In this document: piece by piece, positions 43,364 to 55,066 of the stretch
Numbering within the stretch: position 1 is the first letter of the stretch
Layout of the letters: every line of letters begins with the position of its first letter
Origin: Allobranchiibius sp. CTAmp26
Lineage (GTDB): Bacteria > Actinomycetota > Actinomycetes > Actinomycetales > Dermatophilaceae
Assembly (NCBI RefSeq): GCF_017565405.1
Contig: NZ_JAGEKR010000004.1
Coordinates: 1-64,000 of the forward strand
Direction of reading: 5' to 3'
DNA length: 64,000 nt
The notes under the pieces: model-generated
Told to the model about the DNA's origin: nothing
What the model saw: the letters and a program-made list of their open reading frames with translations, nothing else
The model's database searches: none
Position numbers and translations under genes: made by a program

Positions 43364-44250
43364 GCACGATGACCAAGCGCATCCGCGCCCGACGTACCGA
43401 GGTCCACAACGCCGAGGCGATGAGCCACAGCGGCCCGGCGCTGAAGACGTTCGGCTACCTCGCGATGGTCATCACGCTCCTGGTGGTCGCGGTGCCCCTC
43501 TTCTGGGTCGTGGTGACGTCCTTCAAGCAACGGCCGGACATCTTCACGCAGCCGGCCGAGTGGTGGCCGAAACATCCGACGACGGACGGCTATCACAACG
43601 CCGTGTTCGGCATCCCGTTCGGGAGCTACCTGCGCAACTCGCTGATCATCACGGGTGTCCTGTCGGCGACCAAGATCGTCCTCGGCGTGCTCTCCGCATA
43701 CGCGCTGTCGCTGTTGCGTTTCCCGGGCCGCAACCTCGTCTTCATCGTGGTGATCGCCGCCCTGATGGTGCCCAACCAGATCACCGTCATCTCCAACTAC
43801 GCGTTGGTCAGCCAGCTGGGCTGGCGCAACACCTTCCAAGGGATCATCATCCCGCTGGCGGGCGTGGCGTTCGGGACGTTCCTGATGCGCAACCAGTTCC
43901 TGTCCATCCCCACCGAGATCATCGAGGCCGCGCGGCTGGACGGCGCCGGGCCTCTCAAGCTGCTCTGGCGGGTGGCCCTGCCGATGTCCTGGCCCACCCT
44001 GGTCGCGTTCTCGATCATCACCATCGTCAACGAATGGAACGAGTACCTCTGGCCGTTCCTGATGTCTGACGATTCACGCACCGGCACTCTGCCGGTCGGC
44101 CTGACCCTCCTGCAGACCACTGACGGGATCACCAACTGGGGCCCCGTCATGGCCGCGACCGTGCTCGCGATGCTGCCCGTCCTGATCGTCTTCCTCGTCC
44201 TGCAGCGCCACATGATCAAGGGCCTGACCGCCGGTGCGGTCAAAGGCTGA
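43360..44250 (+). CDS. ugpE: ABC importer permease, UgpE/MalG type
   Basis: A 296-residue permease, six helices after a 35-residue N-terminal tail. EAA loop: EAARLDGAGPLKLLWRVALP. The C-terminus RHMIKGLTAGAVKG is the usual CUT1 ending. ATG overlaps the ugpA stop (ATGA). Forms the transmembrane pair with UgpA. Substrate as discussed for ugpA. Confidence 0.87.
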   Translation: MSTMTKRIRARRTEVHNAEAMSHSGPALKTFGYLAMVITLLVVAVPLFWVVVTSFKQRPDIFTQPAEWWPKHPTTDGYHNAVFGIPFGSYLRNSLIITGVLSATKIVLGVLSAYALSLLRFPGRNLVFIVVIAALMVPNQITVISNYALVSQLGWRNTFQGIIIPLAGVAFGTFLMRNQFLSIPTEIIEAARLDGAGPLKLLWRVALPMSWPTLVAFSIITIVNEWNEYLWPFLMSDDSRTGTLPVGLTLLQTTDGITNWGPVMAATVLAMLPVLIVFLVLQRHMIKGLTAGAVKG

Positions 44251-44281
44251 CCTGAAGATCCCTCAGAAAGAGAGACACCCC

Positions 44282-45616
44282 ATGACTGACATGACTCGCC
44301 GTGGACTGTTGACCGCGGCCGGCGGAATCGCGGTGGCAGGCGGACTGGCGGCCTGTGCCGGGACGGGCGGCAGCACGAGCACCAACAGCGGCAGCTCGGG
44401 CGGCGGGGGTGGCGGGAACAGCAGCCAGATCGAGTTCTGGAGCAACCACCCCGCCATGTCGAAGGCCACCGAACAGAAGCTGATCGCCGGCTTCGAGAAG
44501 AAGAACCCCAGCTTGAAGGTCAAACTCGTCGACGCCGGGAAGAACTACGAGGAGGTCGGCCAGAAGTTCAACGCCGCGCTGGGCGGAGGCAACCAACCGG
44601 ACGTCGTCGTGGTCTCCGACGTCACCTGGTTCAACTTCGCGTTGAACAAGCGACTCGCGGACGTCGCTGCGCTCTTGGCGGCCAACGGCCTCAGCTCCTC
44701 CGACTACGTGGACTCGCTCTACGCCGACTACAACTTCCAGGGCAGCGAGCACTACGCGCTGCCCTACTCCCGCTCCACGCCGCTCTTCTACTACAACAAG
44801 GACGTCTGGAAGAAGGCCGGCCTGCCCGACCGTGGCCCGAAGGACTGGGACGAGTTCACCTCGTGGTGCCCCGCCCTGCAGAAGGCGCTGGGCTCCGGCA
44901 AGGCGCCGATCATCCTCGACGACGGGTCGGACTACCTGGACTGGACCTTCCAGTGCATCGCCTGGTCCTACGGCGGCGGCTACTCCGACAAGTGGACCCC
45001 CACCTTCTCCGAGGCGGGCACCGTCAAGGCCGGCCAGGTGCTGCAGGGCTGGGCCAAGAAGAAGTACCTCAAGACGTCGGCCGATTCCCAGAGCGACTTC
45101 TCCGCAGGCCTCGGTGCGGTGCTGCTGGAGTCCACCGGTGACATCTCCGGCATCCAGAAGGACGGCAAGTTCGGGCTCGGCGTGGCGTTCGTGCCGGCCC
45201 CGAACGGCATCAAGACGTGTCCGACCGGTGGCGCCGGGCTCGCGATCCCGCAGGGCATTTCCGATGCGCGTAAGAAGAACGCGATCAAGTTCATCGAGTT
45301 CATGACCAACGCGCAGAGCACCATCACCTTCAGCCAGGCGACGGGCTACATGCCGGTGCGCAAGTCGGCGCTGGACGACTCGGCCGAGAAGGCGTACCTC
45401 GCCAAGAACCCGGAGTACGCGCTCGCGGTGACCCAGCTGCCCAAGACCCGGCCGCAAGCGTACGCGCGCGTGTTCGTGCCCGGTGGCGGCGCGCGCATCG
45501 GTCAGGCGCTGGACAAGATCGTCGCGGGTTCGGATGTCACCTCGACGTTCAAGGAGCTGGACGCGTCGACGACCGCTGCGTACAACACCCAGGTCAAACC
45601 CCTGTTGAAGGCCTGA
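44282..45616 (+). CDS. ugpB: ABC importer substrate-binding lipoprotein, UgpB type
   Basis: A 444-residue family 1 extracellular binding protein. The signal is MTDMTRRGLLTAAGG with a twin-Arg pair, ending at the lipobox GGLAAC with C25 as the lipidated residue, so it is probably a Tat-exported lipoprotein. A Gly/Ser linker follows, then IEFWSNHP, typical of the fold's first strand. YALPYSRSTPLFYYNKDVWKKAG and FQCIAWSYGGGY are conserved CUT1 segments. AAAGAGAG precedes ATG 44282; the earlier ATG 44234 would add 16 residues before the signal peptide and is unlikely. Confidence 0.88.
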   Translation: MTDMTRRGLLTAAGGIAVAGGLAACAGTGGSTSTNSGSSGGGGGGNSSQIEFWSNHPAMSKATEQKLIAGFEKKNPSLKVKLVDAGKNYEEVGQKFNAALGGGNQPDVVVVSDVTWFNFALNKRLADVAALLAANGLSSSDYVDSLYADYNFQGSEHYALPYSRSTPLFYYNKDVWKKAGLPDRGPKDWDEFTSWCPALQKALGSGKAPIILDDGSDYLDWTFQCIAWSYGGGYSDKWTPTFSEAGTVKAGQVLQGWAKKKYLKTSADSQSDFSAGLGAVLLESTGDISGIQKDGKFGLGVAFVPAPNGIKTCPTGGAGLAIPQGISDARKKNAIKFIEFMTNAQSTITFSQATGYMPVRKSALDDSAEKAYLAKNPEYALAVTQLPKTRPQAYARVFVPGGGARIGQALDKIVAGSDVTSTFKELDASTTAAYNTQVKPLLKA

Positions 45617-45620
45617 TCAG

Positions 45621-46814
45621 ATGGCGAGTGTCTACTTCGACGAAGCGAGCCGTCTGCACAAGGGCAACGACCACCCGTCGGTCGATGCGCTGACGCTGGA
45701 CATCCAGGACGGGGAGTTCCTCGTCCTGGTGGGTCCGTCGGGGTGCGGCAAGTCCACGACCCTGCGGATGCTCGCGGGCCTGGAACCGGTCGACCGCGGC
45801 CGGATCCTGATCAACGGGCACGACCAGGCCGGCGTACGCCCACGGGACCGGGACATCGCCATGGTGTTCCAGAGCTACGCGCTCTACCCGAACATGTCGG
45901 CCGCGGACAACATGGGTTTCGCGCTGCGCAACTCCGGGGTGAGCAAGGACGAGACGGCCCGGCGGGTGCACGAGGCGGCGAAGATCCTGGAGCTGGAGCA
46001 GATGCTGAACCGCCGCCCGGGGCAGATGTCCGGCGGTCAGCGTCAGCGGGTCGCGATGGGACGCGCGATCGTGCGTGACCCGAAGGTCTTCTGCATGGAC
46101 GAGCCGCTGTCCAACCTGGACGCCAAGCTGCGGGTGTCCACCCGCGCGCAGATCGCCGCGCTGCAGCGCCGCCTGGAGGTCACGACCGTCTACGTGACGC
46201 ACGACCAGGTCGAGGCCATGACGATGGGCCACCGGGTCGCCGTGCTGCGCGACGGCGTGCTGCAGCAGGTGGCCACACCGGAGGAGCTCTACCGCCGGCC
46301 GGTCAACACGTTCGTGGCCGGTTTCATCGGGTCGCCGGCGATCAACCTGGTGCGCTGCGACGTCCGCGGTGGTGCTGCCGACCTGTACGGAGCGTCGGTG
46401 CCGCTCGAGCGCTCCGCGGTGGGCGATGCGGACAGCGTGCAGGTGGGTGTGCGCCCGGAGTCCTGGACCGTCGCGTCGGCGGGCGCTCCGGGTGCGCTGC
46501 GCCTCACGGTCGACATCGTCGAGTCGCTGGGATCGGAGTCGTTCGTATACGGGCACCCCGATCACCCGACCGGCACCGCGGTGCCGGCCGTGGACCCGGT
46601 CGACGGCGGCGACCAGACACCCGGGGCTGCCGGTGCCGAAAGCGCGGGGCTGACGGTGCGGCTCGGACGTGAGCACCGACCCTCCGTGGGCGACGTGCTG
46701 CACGTGGTCCCGCTCCCGCAGGAGGTGCTGCTCTTCGACAGCGAGTCCGGGGAACGGCTCGGCAGCTCCTCGGGCACGCACGGTGCGTCGCGGGCGGACT
46801 TCCTGCAGAAGTAG
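45621..46814 (+). CDS. ugpC: ABC importer ATPase, UgpC/MsmX type
   Basis: A 397-residue ATP-binding subunit. Walker A GPSGCGKST (38-46), signature MSGGQRQR, Walker B VFCMDEPLSNLD and the H-loop VTHDQVEAMT are intact. The C-terminal part is an OB-type regulatory domain as in MalK. Starts four bases after the ugpB stop and completes the operon. Its stop lies only four bases from the stop of the converging SDR gene. Such ATPases sometimes serve several permeases. Confidence 0.9.
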   Translation: MASVYFDEASRLHKGNDHPSVDALTLDIQDGEFLVLVGPSGCGKSTTLRMLAGLEPVDRGRILINGHDQAGVRPRDRDIAMVFQSYALYPNMSAADNMGFALRNSGVSKDETARRVHEAAKILELEQMLNRRPGQMSGGQRQRVAMGRAIVRDPKVFCMDEPLSNLDAKLRVSTRAQIAALQRRLEVTTVYVTHDQVEAMTMGHRVAVLRDGVLQQVATPEELYRRPVNTFVAGFIGSPAINLVRCDVRGGAADLYGASVPLERSAVGDADSVQVGVRPESWTVASAGAPGALRLTVDIVESLGSESFVYGHPDHPTGTAVPAVDPVDGGDQTPGAAGAESAGLTVRLGREHRPSVGDVLHVVPLPQEVLLFDSESGERLGSSSGTHGASRADFLQK

Positions 46815-46818
46815 CGGG

Positions 46819-47568
46819 TCAACCTCGGCCGAGCACGGTGCCGCCGTTGACCTGCAGGATCTGCCCGGTCGTCCAGCCGGCGTCCGGTGCCGCCAGATAG
46901 GCGACGGCTTCGGCGACCTCCTCGGGGGTGCCGGGACGTCCCATCGGGATCGGGGCGACCCGGTTGGCCACGATGCCGGGGTCGGCCTCGATGCGCGGGC
47001 GCCAGAAGTCGGTGTCCGGCACGAAGCCCGGTGCGACCGCGTTGACGGTGATTCCGTCCTTCGCGAGTCGGCCGGCCATCCACAGCACCCAGGCGTTCAC
47101 GGCTGCCTTGGCCGCGCCGTACGAGCTGCTGCCGCGCAGCGCCGCGACCGAACTCATCGCCACGATGCGGCCACCGGGCCGGGCGAACGCGTCGAGGAGG
47201 GCCTCGGTGAGCAGCACCGTCGGCAGCACGTTGCCGTCGAAGTCGGCGCGCCAGCTGGCGGCCACCTGGTGCAGATCGCCGGTGGCCAGCCCGAGGTTGC
47301 CGCCGGCGTTCGCGACGAGGACGTCGACGACGCCGCCGCCCGCGATGCGGCCGGCGAGGTCGCTGACCGCGTCCGGGTCGGTGAGATCGCAGGAGTAGGT
47401 CGTCACGCGGCTGTGCGCGTCGGCGTCCTGCAGCGCCGTGGCGGCCTTGGCGAGCGGCTGCTCGCGACGGCCGACCAGGATGAGCTCGGGGTGTTCGGGA
47501 AGGAGTCGTCGCGCGATGGCCAGGCCGATGCCGGTGCCACCGCCGGTCACGATGATGCGTCGGGTCAT
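46819..47568 (-). CDS. Short-chain dehydrogenase/reductase
   Basis: A 249-residue classical SDR. IIVTGGGTGIGLAIAR binds NAD(P); ANAGG, SSV and SSYGAAKAAV supply the Asn, Ser and Tyr-x3-Lys catalytic residues; GQILQVNGGTVLG is the usual C-terminus. CDLTDPDA fits an NAD(P)-site acidic residue. The start may be ATG 47568 or ATG 47580 (four residues longer). It is divergent from coaE by 46 bases. Substrate unknown. Confidence 0.87.
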   Translation of the reverse strand: MTRRIIVTGGGTGIGLAIARRLLPEHPELILVGRREQPLAKAATALQDADAHSRVTTYSCDLTDPDAVSDLAGRIAGGGVVDVLVANAGGNLGLATGDLHQVAASWRADFDGNVLPTVLLTEALLDAFARPGGRIVAMSSVAALRGSSSYGAAKAAVNAWVLWMAGRLAKDGITVNAVAPGFVPDTDFWRPRIEADPGIVANRVAPIPMGRPGTPEEVAEAVAYLAAPDAGWTTGQILQVNGGTVLGRG

Positions 47569-47614
47569 CCCTGCATCCAATCAGGGCCCTTCCAGCCGCC
47601 TATACGCTTTGGGT

Positions 47615-48817
47615 GTGCTGCGGGTGGGTCTGACGGGTGGGATCGGATCGGGGAAGTCCTCGGTCTCCGGTCTCTTGGCCGAGCGCGGTGCGGTCGTCGT
47701 GGACGCCGACCGGGTCGCCCGGGAGGTGGTCGAGCCGGGCACGCCAGGTCTGGCGCAGATCGAGCACCGTTTCGGGCGGGCGGTGCTCGCCTCGGACGGG
47801 TCCCTGGACCGCCCGGCGCTGGGTGCGATCGTCTTCGCCGATCCCGCCGCGCGACGCGACCTGGAGCAGATCACCCATCCTCTGATCGGGGTCCGCACCC
47901 GCGAGCTGATCGAACAGGCCGGCCCCGACGCCATCGTGATCCACGACCAGCCGCTGCTGGTGGAGATGGGGCTGGCGCCGATGAACCATCTGACCGTCGT
48001 GGTCGGGGCGAGTGAACAGACCCGGGTGCAGCGCGTCGTGCGCGACCGCGGGATGAGCGAACAGGATGCGCGCGCCCGGATCGAGGCGCAGGCCGACGAC
48101 GCCGCGCGGCACGCGGTGGCGGACTCCTGGATCGACAACGACGGCACGCAGGAGCAGTTGGCCGACCGGGTCGCCGCGCTCTGGGACGAGCGACTGGCGC
48201 CGTTCGACGGCAACCTACGCGCGGACCGTCCGGTGCTGCGGGAGACCTGTGCCACGGTGGTGCTGCACGAACACCGGCCCGAGTGGGCCGCCCGGGCGGC
48301 ACGGGTCATCGCGCGCATCCGCCACCAACTGGACGCTGCCGACATCCCGTACGCGGGTCTCGAGCACGTCGGCTCGACGGCCGTCCCCGGGCTGGTCGCC
48401 CGGGACGTGGTCGACGTCCAGGTGCGGATGCACCACCTGCAGGACCGGGCCGACGCGCTGCCGGGTGCGCTGCGGGCCGCCGCGGTCGTCGGACTGCGGG
48501 CCGACCAGGATCGACCGCACGACTGGGCGCCGCGTCCGGCCGACTGGCGCACGCTGCGGGCCGGCGGCGCCGATCCGTGCGACGTCGTGCGCGTGCACGT
48601 GCGCGAGGACGGATCCCCCGGAGCCCGGGCGGTGCTGTCGTTCCGCGACTGGCTGCGCGCCGACGCAGGGGAGCGGGCGGCGTACTCCGAGCTGAAGTCG
48701 ACGGTCGCGCACCAGTTCTCGTCGCACGACTACCCCGCCGCGATCGAGCGCTGGTACGCGCGAGCCCTGCCGCGGGCGCGGGAGTGGGCACGGTCGACGG
48801 GGTGGTCGCCGAGCTGA
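47615..48817 (+). CDS. coaE: Dephospho-CoA kinase fused to a GrpB domain
   Basis: A 400-residue fusion. Residues 1-200 are dephospho-CoA kinase, which phosphorylates dephospho-CoA in the last step of coenzyme A synthesis: GLTGGIGSGKSS is the P-loop (K14), DADRVAREVV and DQPLLVEMGL follow. Residues about 212-395 are a GrpB/UPF0157 domain of the nucleotidyltransferase fold (YAGLEHVGSTAVPGL, VDVQVRM, RDWLRADAGERAAYSELK). The same fusion is known in Mycobacterium (Rv1631), where the second domain may aid folding. GTG 47615 lies six bases after TACGCT, a leaderless start. Confidence 0.95.
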   Translation: MLRVGLTGGIGSGKSSVSGLLAERGAVVVDADRVAREVVEPGTPGLAQIEHRFGRAVLASDGSLDRPALGAIVFADPAARRDLEQITHPLIGVRTRELIEQAGPDAIVIHDQPLLVEMGLAPMNHLTVVVGASEQTRVQRVVRDRGMSEQDARARIEAQADDAARHAVADSWIDNDGTQEQLADRVAALWDERLAPFDGNLRADRPVLRETCATVVLHEHRPEWAARAARVIARIRHQLDAADIPYAGLEHVGSTAVPGLVARDVVDVQVRMHHLQDRADALPGALRAAAVVGLRADQDRPHDWAPRPADWRTLRAGGADPCDVVRVHVREDGSPGARAVLSFRDWLRADAGERAAYSELKSTVAHQFSSHDYPAAIERWYARALPRAREWARSTGWSPS

Positions 48818-48859
48818 CCCGCGGCGCCGCTGTCAGGCCACGGGCATACGGTGGCCGAC

Positions 48860-50263
48860 GTGGAGATGAGTCGGCGCCGTCGGATCCTGGTGCTCGGCAT
48901 CTGCTGCATGAGCCTGTTCGTCGTGGGCATCGACGTCACCGCGGTGAACCTTGCGCTGCCGTCCATCAGCAACGACCTGCATGCGTCGTTCTCGCAGCTG
49001 CAGTGGGTGCTCGACGCCTACACCCTGGTCCTCGCGAGTCTCCTGATGCTGTCCGGGTCGGTCGCCGACCGGATCGGCCGACGCAAGGTCTTCCAGGTCG
49101 GTCTGGTGCTGTTCGGAGCCGGCTCCCTGCTCTGCTCGCTGTCGGTGAGCGCCCCGATGCTCATCGGCGCGCGCGGCGTGCAGGCCGTCGGCGGTTCGAT
49201 GCTCAACCCGGTCGCGATGTCGATCATCACCAACACGTTCACCCAAGCCCGCGAACGTGCTCAGGCCATCGGGGTATGGGGCGGCACGGTCGGTCTCAGC
49301 ATGGCGCTCGGCCCCGTGGTGGGCGGCGGGCTGGTGGACGCGGTGGGCTGGAAGGCGATCTTCTGGATCAACGTGCCGATCGTGGCGCTGGCCGCCGTGC
49401 TCGCCGCGCGCTTCGTCCCCGAGTCACGGGCCGCCACGGCGCGCCGGCTCGATCCGGTGGGCCAGGTGCTGGTGATCGGGCTGCTCGCGAGCCTCACCTA
49501 CGGCATCATCGAGGGCCGCGATCTCGGCTGGACGTCGGGGCGGGTGCTCCTGTGCGCGGCGGTCGCGGTCGGCTGTGCGGTCGCGATCGGTGTCGTGGAG
49601 CCGCGCCGCAAGCAGCCGCTGATCGAGCTCGGCTTCTTCCGCAGCGTCCCGTTCACCGGGGCCGTCGTCTGCGCGATCCTCGGCTTCGCGTCGCTCGGCG
49701 GGTTCCTCTTCGTCAACACCCTCTATCTACAACAGGCGCGGGGGATGTCTCCGGTGCATGCCGGGCTGATGACGCTGCCGATGGCCGGGATGATCGCAGT
49801 CTGCGCACCGCTGTCCGGACGACTCGTCGGGCGGATCGGACCCCGGGTGTCGATGATCGTGGCGGGTGTCGGGTTCACCGTCAGTGCGTTGATCCTCACC
49901 ACGTTGCGCACCGACACCTCGTTGCTGGTGCTGGGGGCGGCCTATCTCGGATTCGGCATCGGTTTCGGGTTCCTCAACGCGCCCATCACGAACGCCGCCG
50001 TCTCGGGCATGCCGAGGGAGCAGTCCGGCGTCGCGGCCGCGATCGCCTCGACGAGCCGGCAGGTCGGATCCGCGCTCGGAGTGGCCGTGTTCGGCGCTCT
50101 GGCGTCGGCACGGCTGACCGGTCCGCTGCGGGTCTCGCTGGCGTCGGCGAGCCACGCGGGGTGGTGGGTGATGGCCGGCTGCGGTGTGGCGTTGTTTGCG
50201 ATGGCGTTCGTCACGACGGGGGAGCGGGCCCGCCGTACGTCGTACGAGGCCGCCACCGTCTGA
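48860..50263 (+). CDS. MFS exporter, DHA2 (14-helix) family
   Basis: A 467-residue drug/metabolite exporter of the EmrB/QacA family. VVGIDVTAVNLALPSI is the helix-1 motif, SVADRIGRRKVF motif A, and GGGLVDAVGWKAIFWINVP motif C. M. tuberculosis Rv1634, an efflux protein next to uvrB, occupies the same neighbourhood. I place the start at GTG 48860, seven bases after TACGGT (48847..48852), rather than GTG 48851. Substrate unknown. Confidence 0.88.
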   Translation: MEMSRRRRILVLGICCMSLFVVGIDVTAVNLALPSISNDLHASFSQLQWVLDAYTLVLASLLMLSGSVADRIGRRKVFQVGLVLFGAGSLLCSLSVSAPMLIGARGVQAVGGSMLNPVAMSIITNTFTQARERAQAIGVWGGTVGLSMALGPVVGGGLVDAVGWKAIFWINVPIVALAAVLAARFVPESRAATARRLDPVGQVLVIGLLASLTYGIIEGRDLGWTSGRVLLCAAVAVGCAVAIGVVEPRRKQPLIELGFFRSVPFTGAVVCAILGFASLGGFLFVNTLYLQQARGMSPVHAGLMTLPMAGMIAVCAPLSGRLVGRIGPRVSMIVAGVGFTVSALILTTLRTDTSLLVLGAAYLGFGIGFGFLNAPITNAAVSGMPREQSGVAAAIASTSRQVGSALGVAVFGALASARLTGPLRVSLASASHAGWWVMAGCGVALFAMAFVTTGERARRTSYEAATV

Positions 50264-50325
50264 ATTCGAGCGCGGATACGCCGTATTCGGCCCGTTCAGG
50301 TGCGGCGAGCCCTATGCTCACCGCC

Positions 50326-50856
50326 ATGCGGCGACGGGGTGCGGCTTTCATCGGGGGACTGGTCCTTCTTCTCCTTCTGGTGCTCGCCGGGCCCGGCTCG
50401 ACCGCTCTCGCGGCGGGCCCGTCCGATCCGCCGGCATCGTGTTTCGAGGCCAACGCGAATGGTGACCTGCCGACCTGCGACAGCGCCGACGGAACGAACT
50501 GGACCGTGAGCTACCCGGACGCAAGCAGCGGGAGTGGGATCGCCGGCACGTTCGTCGGCGTGATGGTGGCGGTGATCATGTTCGGCCTCATCGCCGCGGT
50601 GTTCACCGTGATCTGGGTGAGGCGGTCTGCTCGCGACGCCGGCCTGGACCCCGACACGGCCACCGCGGTCGCGCTGATCGACAACAGCGCCCTCTCGGCG
50701 GCGTACGTCGCGAGCAGTGTCGCGAAGGCGCAGCGGTCCGCGGCCCCACCCACGGCGTCCGACCGGTTGGGCACCCTGCAGGAGCTGCTCGATGAGGGCG
50801 CGATCTCGCCAGAGGAGTACCAGATCCGTCGCACCGCGATCCTCGACTCGATCTGA
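50326..50856 (+). CDS. Membrane protein with C-terminal SHOCT domain
   Basis: A 176-residue protein. An N-terminal signal or anchor (GGLVLLLLLVLAGPGSTALAAG) is followed by a short outside part with two Cys (SCFEAN, PTCDSA), a membrane helix (FVGVMVAVIMFGLIAAVFTVIWV) and a cytoplasmic region ending in a SHOCT motif, LGTLQELLDEGAISPEEYQ. SHOCT is an oligomerisation-type short domain. ATG 50326 lies seven bases after TATGCT, so I prefer it over ATG 50314. Function unknown. Confidence 0.75.
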   Translation: MRRRGAAFIGGLVLLLLLVLAGPGSTALAAGPSDPPASCFEANANGDLPTCDSADGTNWTVSYPDASSGSGIAGTFVGVMVAVIMFGLIAAVFTVIWVRRSARDAGLDPDTATAVALIDNSALSAAYVASSVAKAQRSAAPPTASDRLGTLQELLDEGAISPEEYQIRRTAILDSI

Positions 50857-50891
50857 GATCGCCCGGCCCCGAGCGACCCGCAGCACTGCGG

Positions 50892-51482
50892 TCAGGCGAC
50901 GCCGTACCCGACGACGCCGGCGCCGTCCAACGGGGACTCGCGCACCGTGATACCGGACCGGGCCATGCCGACGCTCTGGTTGCCGCCGACCGTCGCGACG
51001 GTGTCGCCACGGACTGCCACCACCAGATTGGTGTGCTGGCCGAATCCGCCGCCGTCGTAGATCACGATGTCGCCGGGCCGCGGTGTGTATCCGTCACCGA
51101 CGGCTCGGAACCGGCCCGCCTTCGTCAGGTAGGACTGCAGCGTGAGCACGCCGGGGATCCGCCACGACCCGGAGTTGGGATTGCTCATCGGATAGCCCGC
51201 ACGTCGCAGCACCCAGCTGACGAAGTCGGCACACCAGTTCTCCTCGATGCCGTTCGAGTACTTCGTGGCCGGGCCGGGGTGCTCCCACTCGGTGCGCGCC
51301 ACCGTCAGGATCGAGCGCTGCCGGGGCGTCAGATCGGAGGCGACGGTCGGGAAGGTGCCCCTCCCGGGGTGGAGCGCCCGCCACCCGACGTAACCGCCGA
51401 CGCCCACCACGAGCGCGACCACGAGGACCGCCGCCAGCAGCACGGACCGACCCCGGGTGCTCGGCGATGCGGATGTCGACAT
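50892..51482 (-). CDS. Membrane-anchored CHAP-domain amidase/endopeptidase
   Basis: A 196-residue protein with an N-terminal helix (about 13-36) and a CHAP domain outside the membrane. The catalytic Cys is C84 in ENWCADFVSWVLRRAG and the His is H150 in GFGQHTNLVV; PRPGDIVIYDG lies between them. CHAP enzymes cut peptidoglycan peptides or amide bonds, so it may act in cell-wall remodelling. ATG 51482 is seven bases downstream of TACGCT (minus strand 51495..51490); the longer reading from 51533 lacks support. Confidence 0.87.
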   Translation of the reverse strand: MSTSASPSTRGRSVLLAAVLVVALVVGVGGYVGWRALHPGRGTFPTVASDLTPRQRSILTVARTEWEHPGPATKYSNGIEENWCADFVSWVLRRAGYPMSNPNSGSWRIPGVLTLQSYLTKAGRFRAVGDGYTPRPGDIVIYDGGGFGQHTNLVVAVRGDTVATVGGNQSVGMARSGITVRESPLDGAGVVGYGVA

Positions 51483-51542
51483 GCCGGTGAGCGTACGACG
51501 ACCGGCGTGGTTCGCAGGCGTAACGCGTCGCAACAGCAGGCG

Positions 51543-52871
51543 TCAGGCGAGGACGGCCTCACGCCGGCGCTCGAGCCGACCGATGATCGGGCTGGCCGAC
51601 ACCCCGTGGACGACCACCGAGAGCACGATGGTGAACGCGACGATCGACCACAGGTCCTCGGCCTCGGGGAACGCGTGGTGACCGGTGGCGTACGCAAGGT
51701 AGTAGATGCTGCCGACACCGCGCACGCCGAAGAAGGCGGTCACGAGTCGTTCGCGTGGGCCGAGGACCGATTCGTCGTCGAAGTCCTCCCCGCGGGGGTG
51801 CCACAGCGCGATCCAGGCGGTCACCGGACGGATCACGAAGATGAGCATGAACGCGACCGCGGCGCCCTGCCAGGTCAAGGACGTCAACAACCCGTTCGTC
51901 AGCGATGCGCCGAGGAGGAGCAGCACGACGAGGGTGAAGAGCCGCTCGAGGCGCTCGATGACTCCGTGCATCGCGTCGTGGTACTGGTTGGACCGGTCGC
52001 AGCTGCGCAGGGTGATCGCGGAGACGAAGACCGACAGGAAGCCCCATCCGTGCACCAGCTCGCCCACGCCGTACGCGATCAGCGGTGCCGCCACGATCAG
52101 CAGTGGATCGCCGATGCGGGAGATCTGCACGGACTCGCGGATCCGGAACGCCACCAGGGACAGCAGCCGTCCGACGGCCCACCCGGCCGCGATGCCGACG
52201 ACGGTCTTGCCGACGACCTCCCAACCGATCCAACGCACCCACCAGTGGCCGGCCGACCCCATGGTGAGCAGGAAGATCGAGGCGTAGACGAACGGGAACG
52301 CCGCCCCGTCGTTGAGGCCGGCCTCGGACGTCAGCGCGAAGCGCACCTCGTCCTTCTCGTCGATGTCGGCCTCGGCGAAGCCCTCCCCGTCGTCGGGATC
52401 CGATCCCGACAGCGTCGTGGGGCCTTCGACCTGGACCTCGGCGGCCAGGACCGGATCGGTCGGCGCGAGCACGGAGCCGAGAAGGACGGCTGCGGCCGGG
52501 ATCAGCCCGAGCAGCCACCAGCCCAGCAGCGCCGTCCCTGCGATCGCAAGGGGCATCGCGATGAGGAGCAGCCGCCACGTCGTCCCCCAGCGGCGCCAGG
52601 TGGAACGCAGGTGGGTGAGCGGCCGGTCCAGCGCCAGGCCCACCCCGGTCAGGGCCATCAGGATGGTGATCTCGGTCAGGTGCTCGGTGACCGCGGGGTG
52701 GTTCACGGGGTCAAGGGACAGGCCCGCGGGGAAGGGCAAAAGGCCGACCAGGGCGCCCGCCGCCACCAGGATGACCGGAGCCGAGATCGCGCGGCCCGTC
52801 GTGAAGGCCGGCAGCAGGACGCCGAGCAGCAGGGCCACCCCGACGATGAGGTAGACGACGGGGATGATCAC
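51543..52871 (-). CDS. Cation:proton antiporter (CPA1/NhaP type)
   Basis: A 442-residue, about 12-helix antiporter that exchanges Na+ or K+ for protons. The ion-binding region shows LLGSVLAPTDPVLAAEVQV and, after an acidic loop, RFALTSEAGLNDGAAFPFVY, which carry the paired acidic residues of NhaP-like proteins. The GTG at 52871 has GGGAG about ten bases upstream. It is divergent from uvrB by 64 bases. Ion specificity is not visible. Confidence 0.9.
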   Translation of the reverse strand: MIIPVVYLIVGVALLLGVLLPAFTTGRAISAPVILVAAGALVGLLPFPAGLSLDPVNHPAVTEHLTEITILMALTGVGLALDRPLTHLRSTWRRWGTTWRLLLIAMPLAIAGTALLGWWLLGLIPAAAVLLGSVLAPTDPVLAAEVQVEGPTTLSGSDPDDGEGFAEADIDEKDEVRFALTSEAGLNDGAAFPFVYASIFLLTMGSAGHWWVRWIGWEVVGKTVVGIAAGWAVGRLLSLVAFRIRESVQISRIGDPLLIVAAPLIAYGVGELVHGWGFLSVFVSAITLRSCDRSNQYHDAMHGVIERLERLFTLVVLLLLGASLTNGLLTSLTWQGAAVAFMLIFVIRPVTAWIALWHPRGEDFDDESVLGPRERLVTAFFGVRGVGSIYYLAYATGHHAFPEAEDLWSIVAFTIVLSVVVHGVSASPIIGRLERRREAVLA

Positions 52872-52935
52872 GGGTGACAGTCTCCCAAATGCCGTGTGGG
52901 GAGGTCTTGTCGGTGGGGCGTCGTACGGTTGACGC

Positions 52936-55050
<2,115 letters not shown>

Positions 55051-55066
55051 CCCACCGGTTCCTTCT

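Noticed and set aside
47438-47614. Upstream extension of coaE
   Set aside because: It runs antisense into the SDR gene, and GTG 47615 directly precedes the P-loop strand with a leaderless -10.
50714-50860. Possible toxin-antitoxin function for the SHOCT protein and its neighbours
   Set aside because: No paired small gene and no toxin fold; SHOCT alone is not evidence for such a role.
52872-52935. SOS (LexA) box upstream of uvrB, and likewise upstream of uvrA at 63272..63353
   Set aside because: No TCGAAC-N4-GTTCGA-like palindrome is present in either region.
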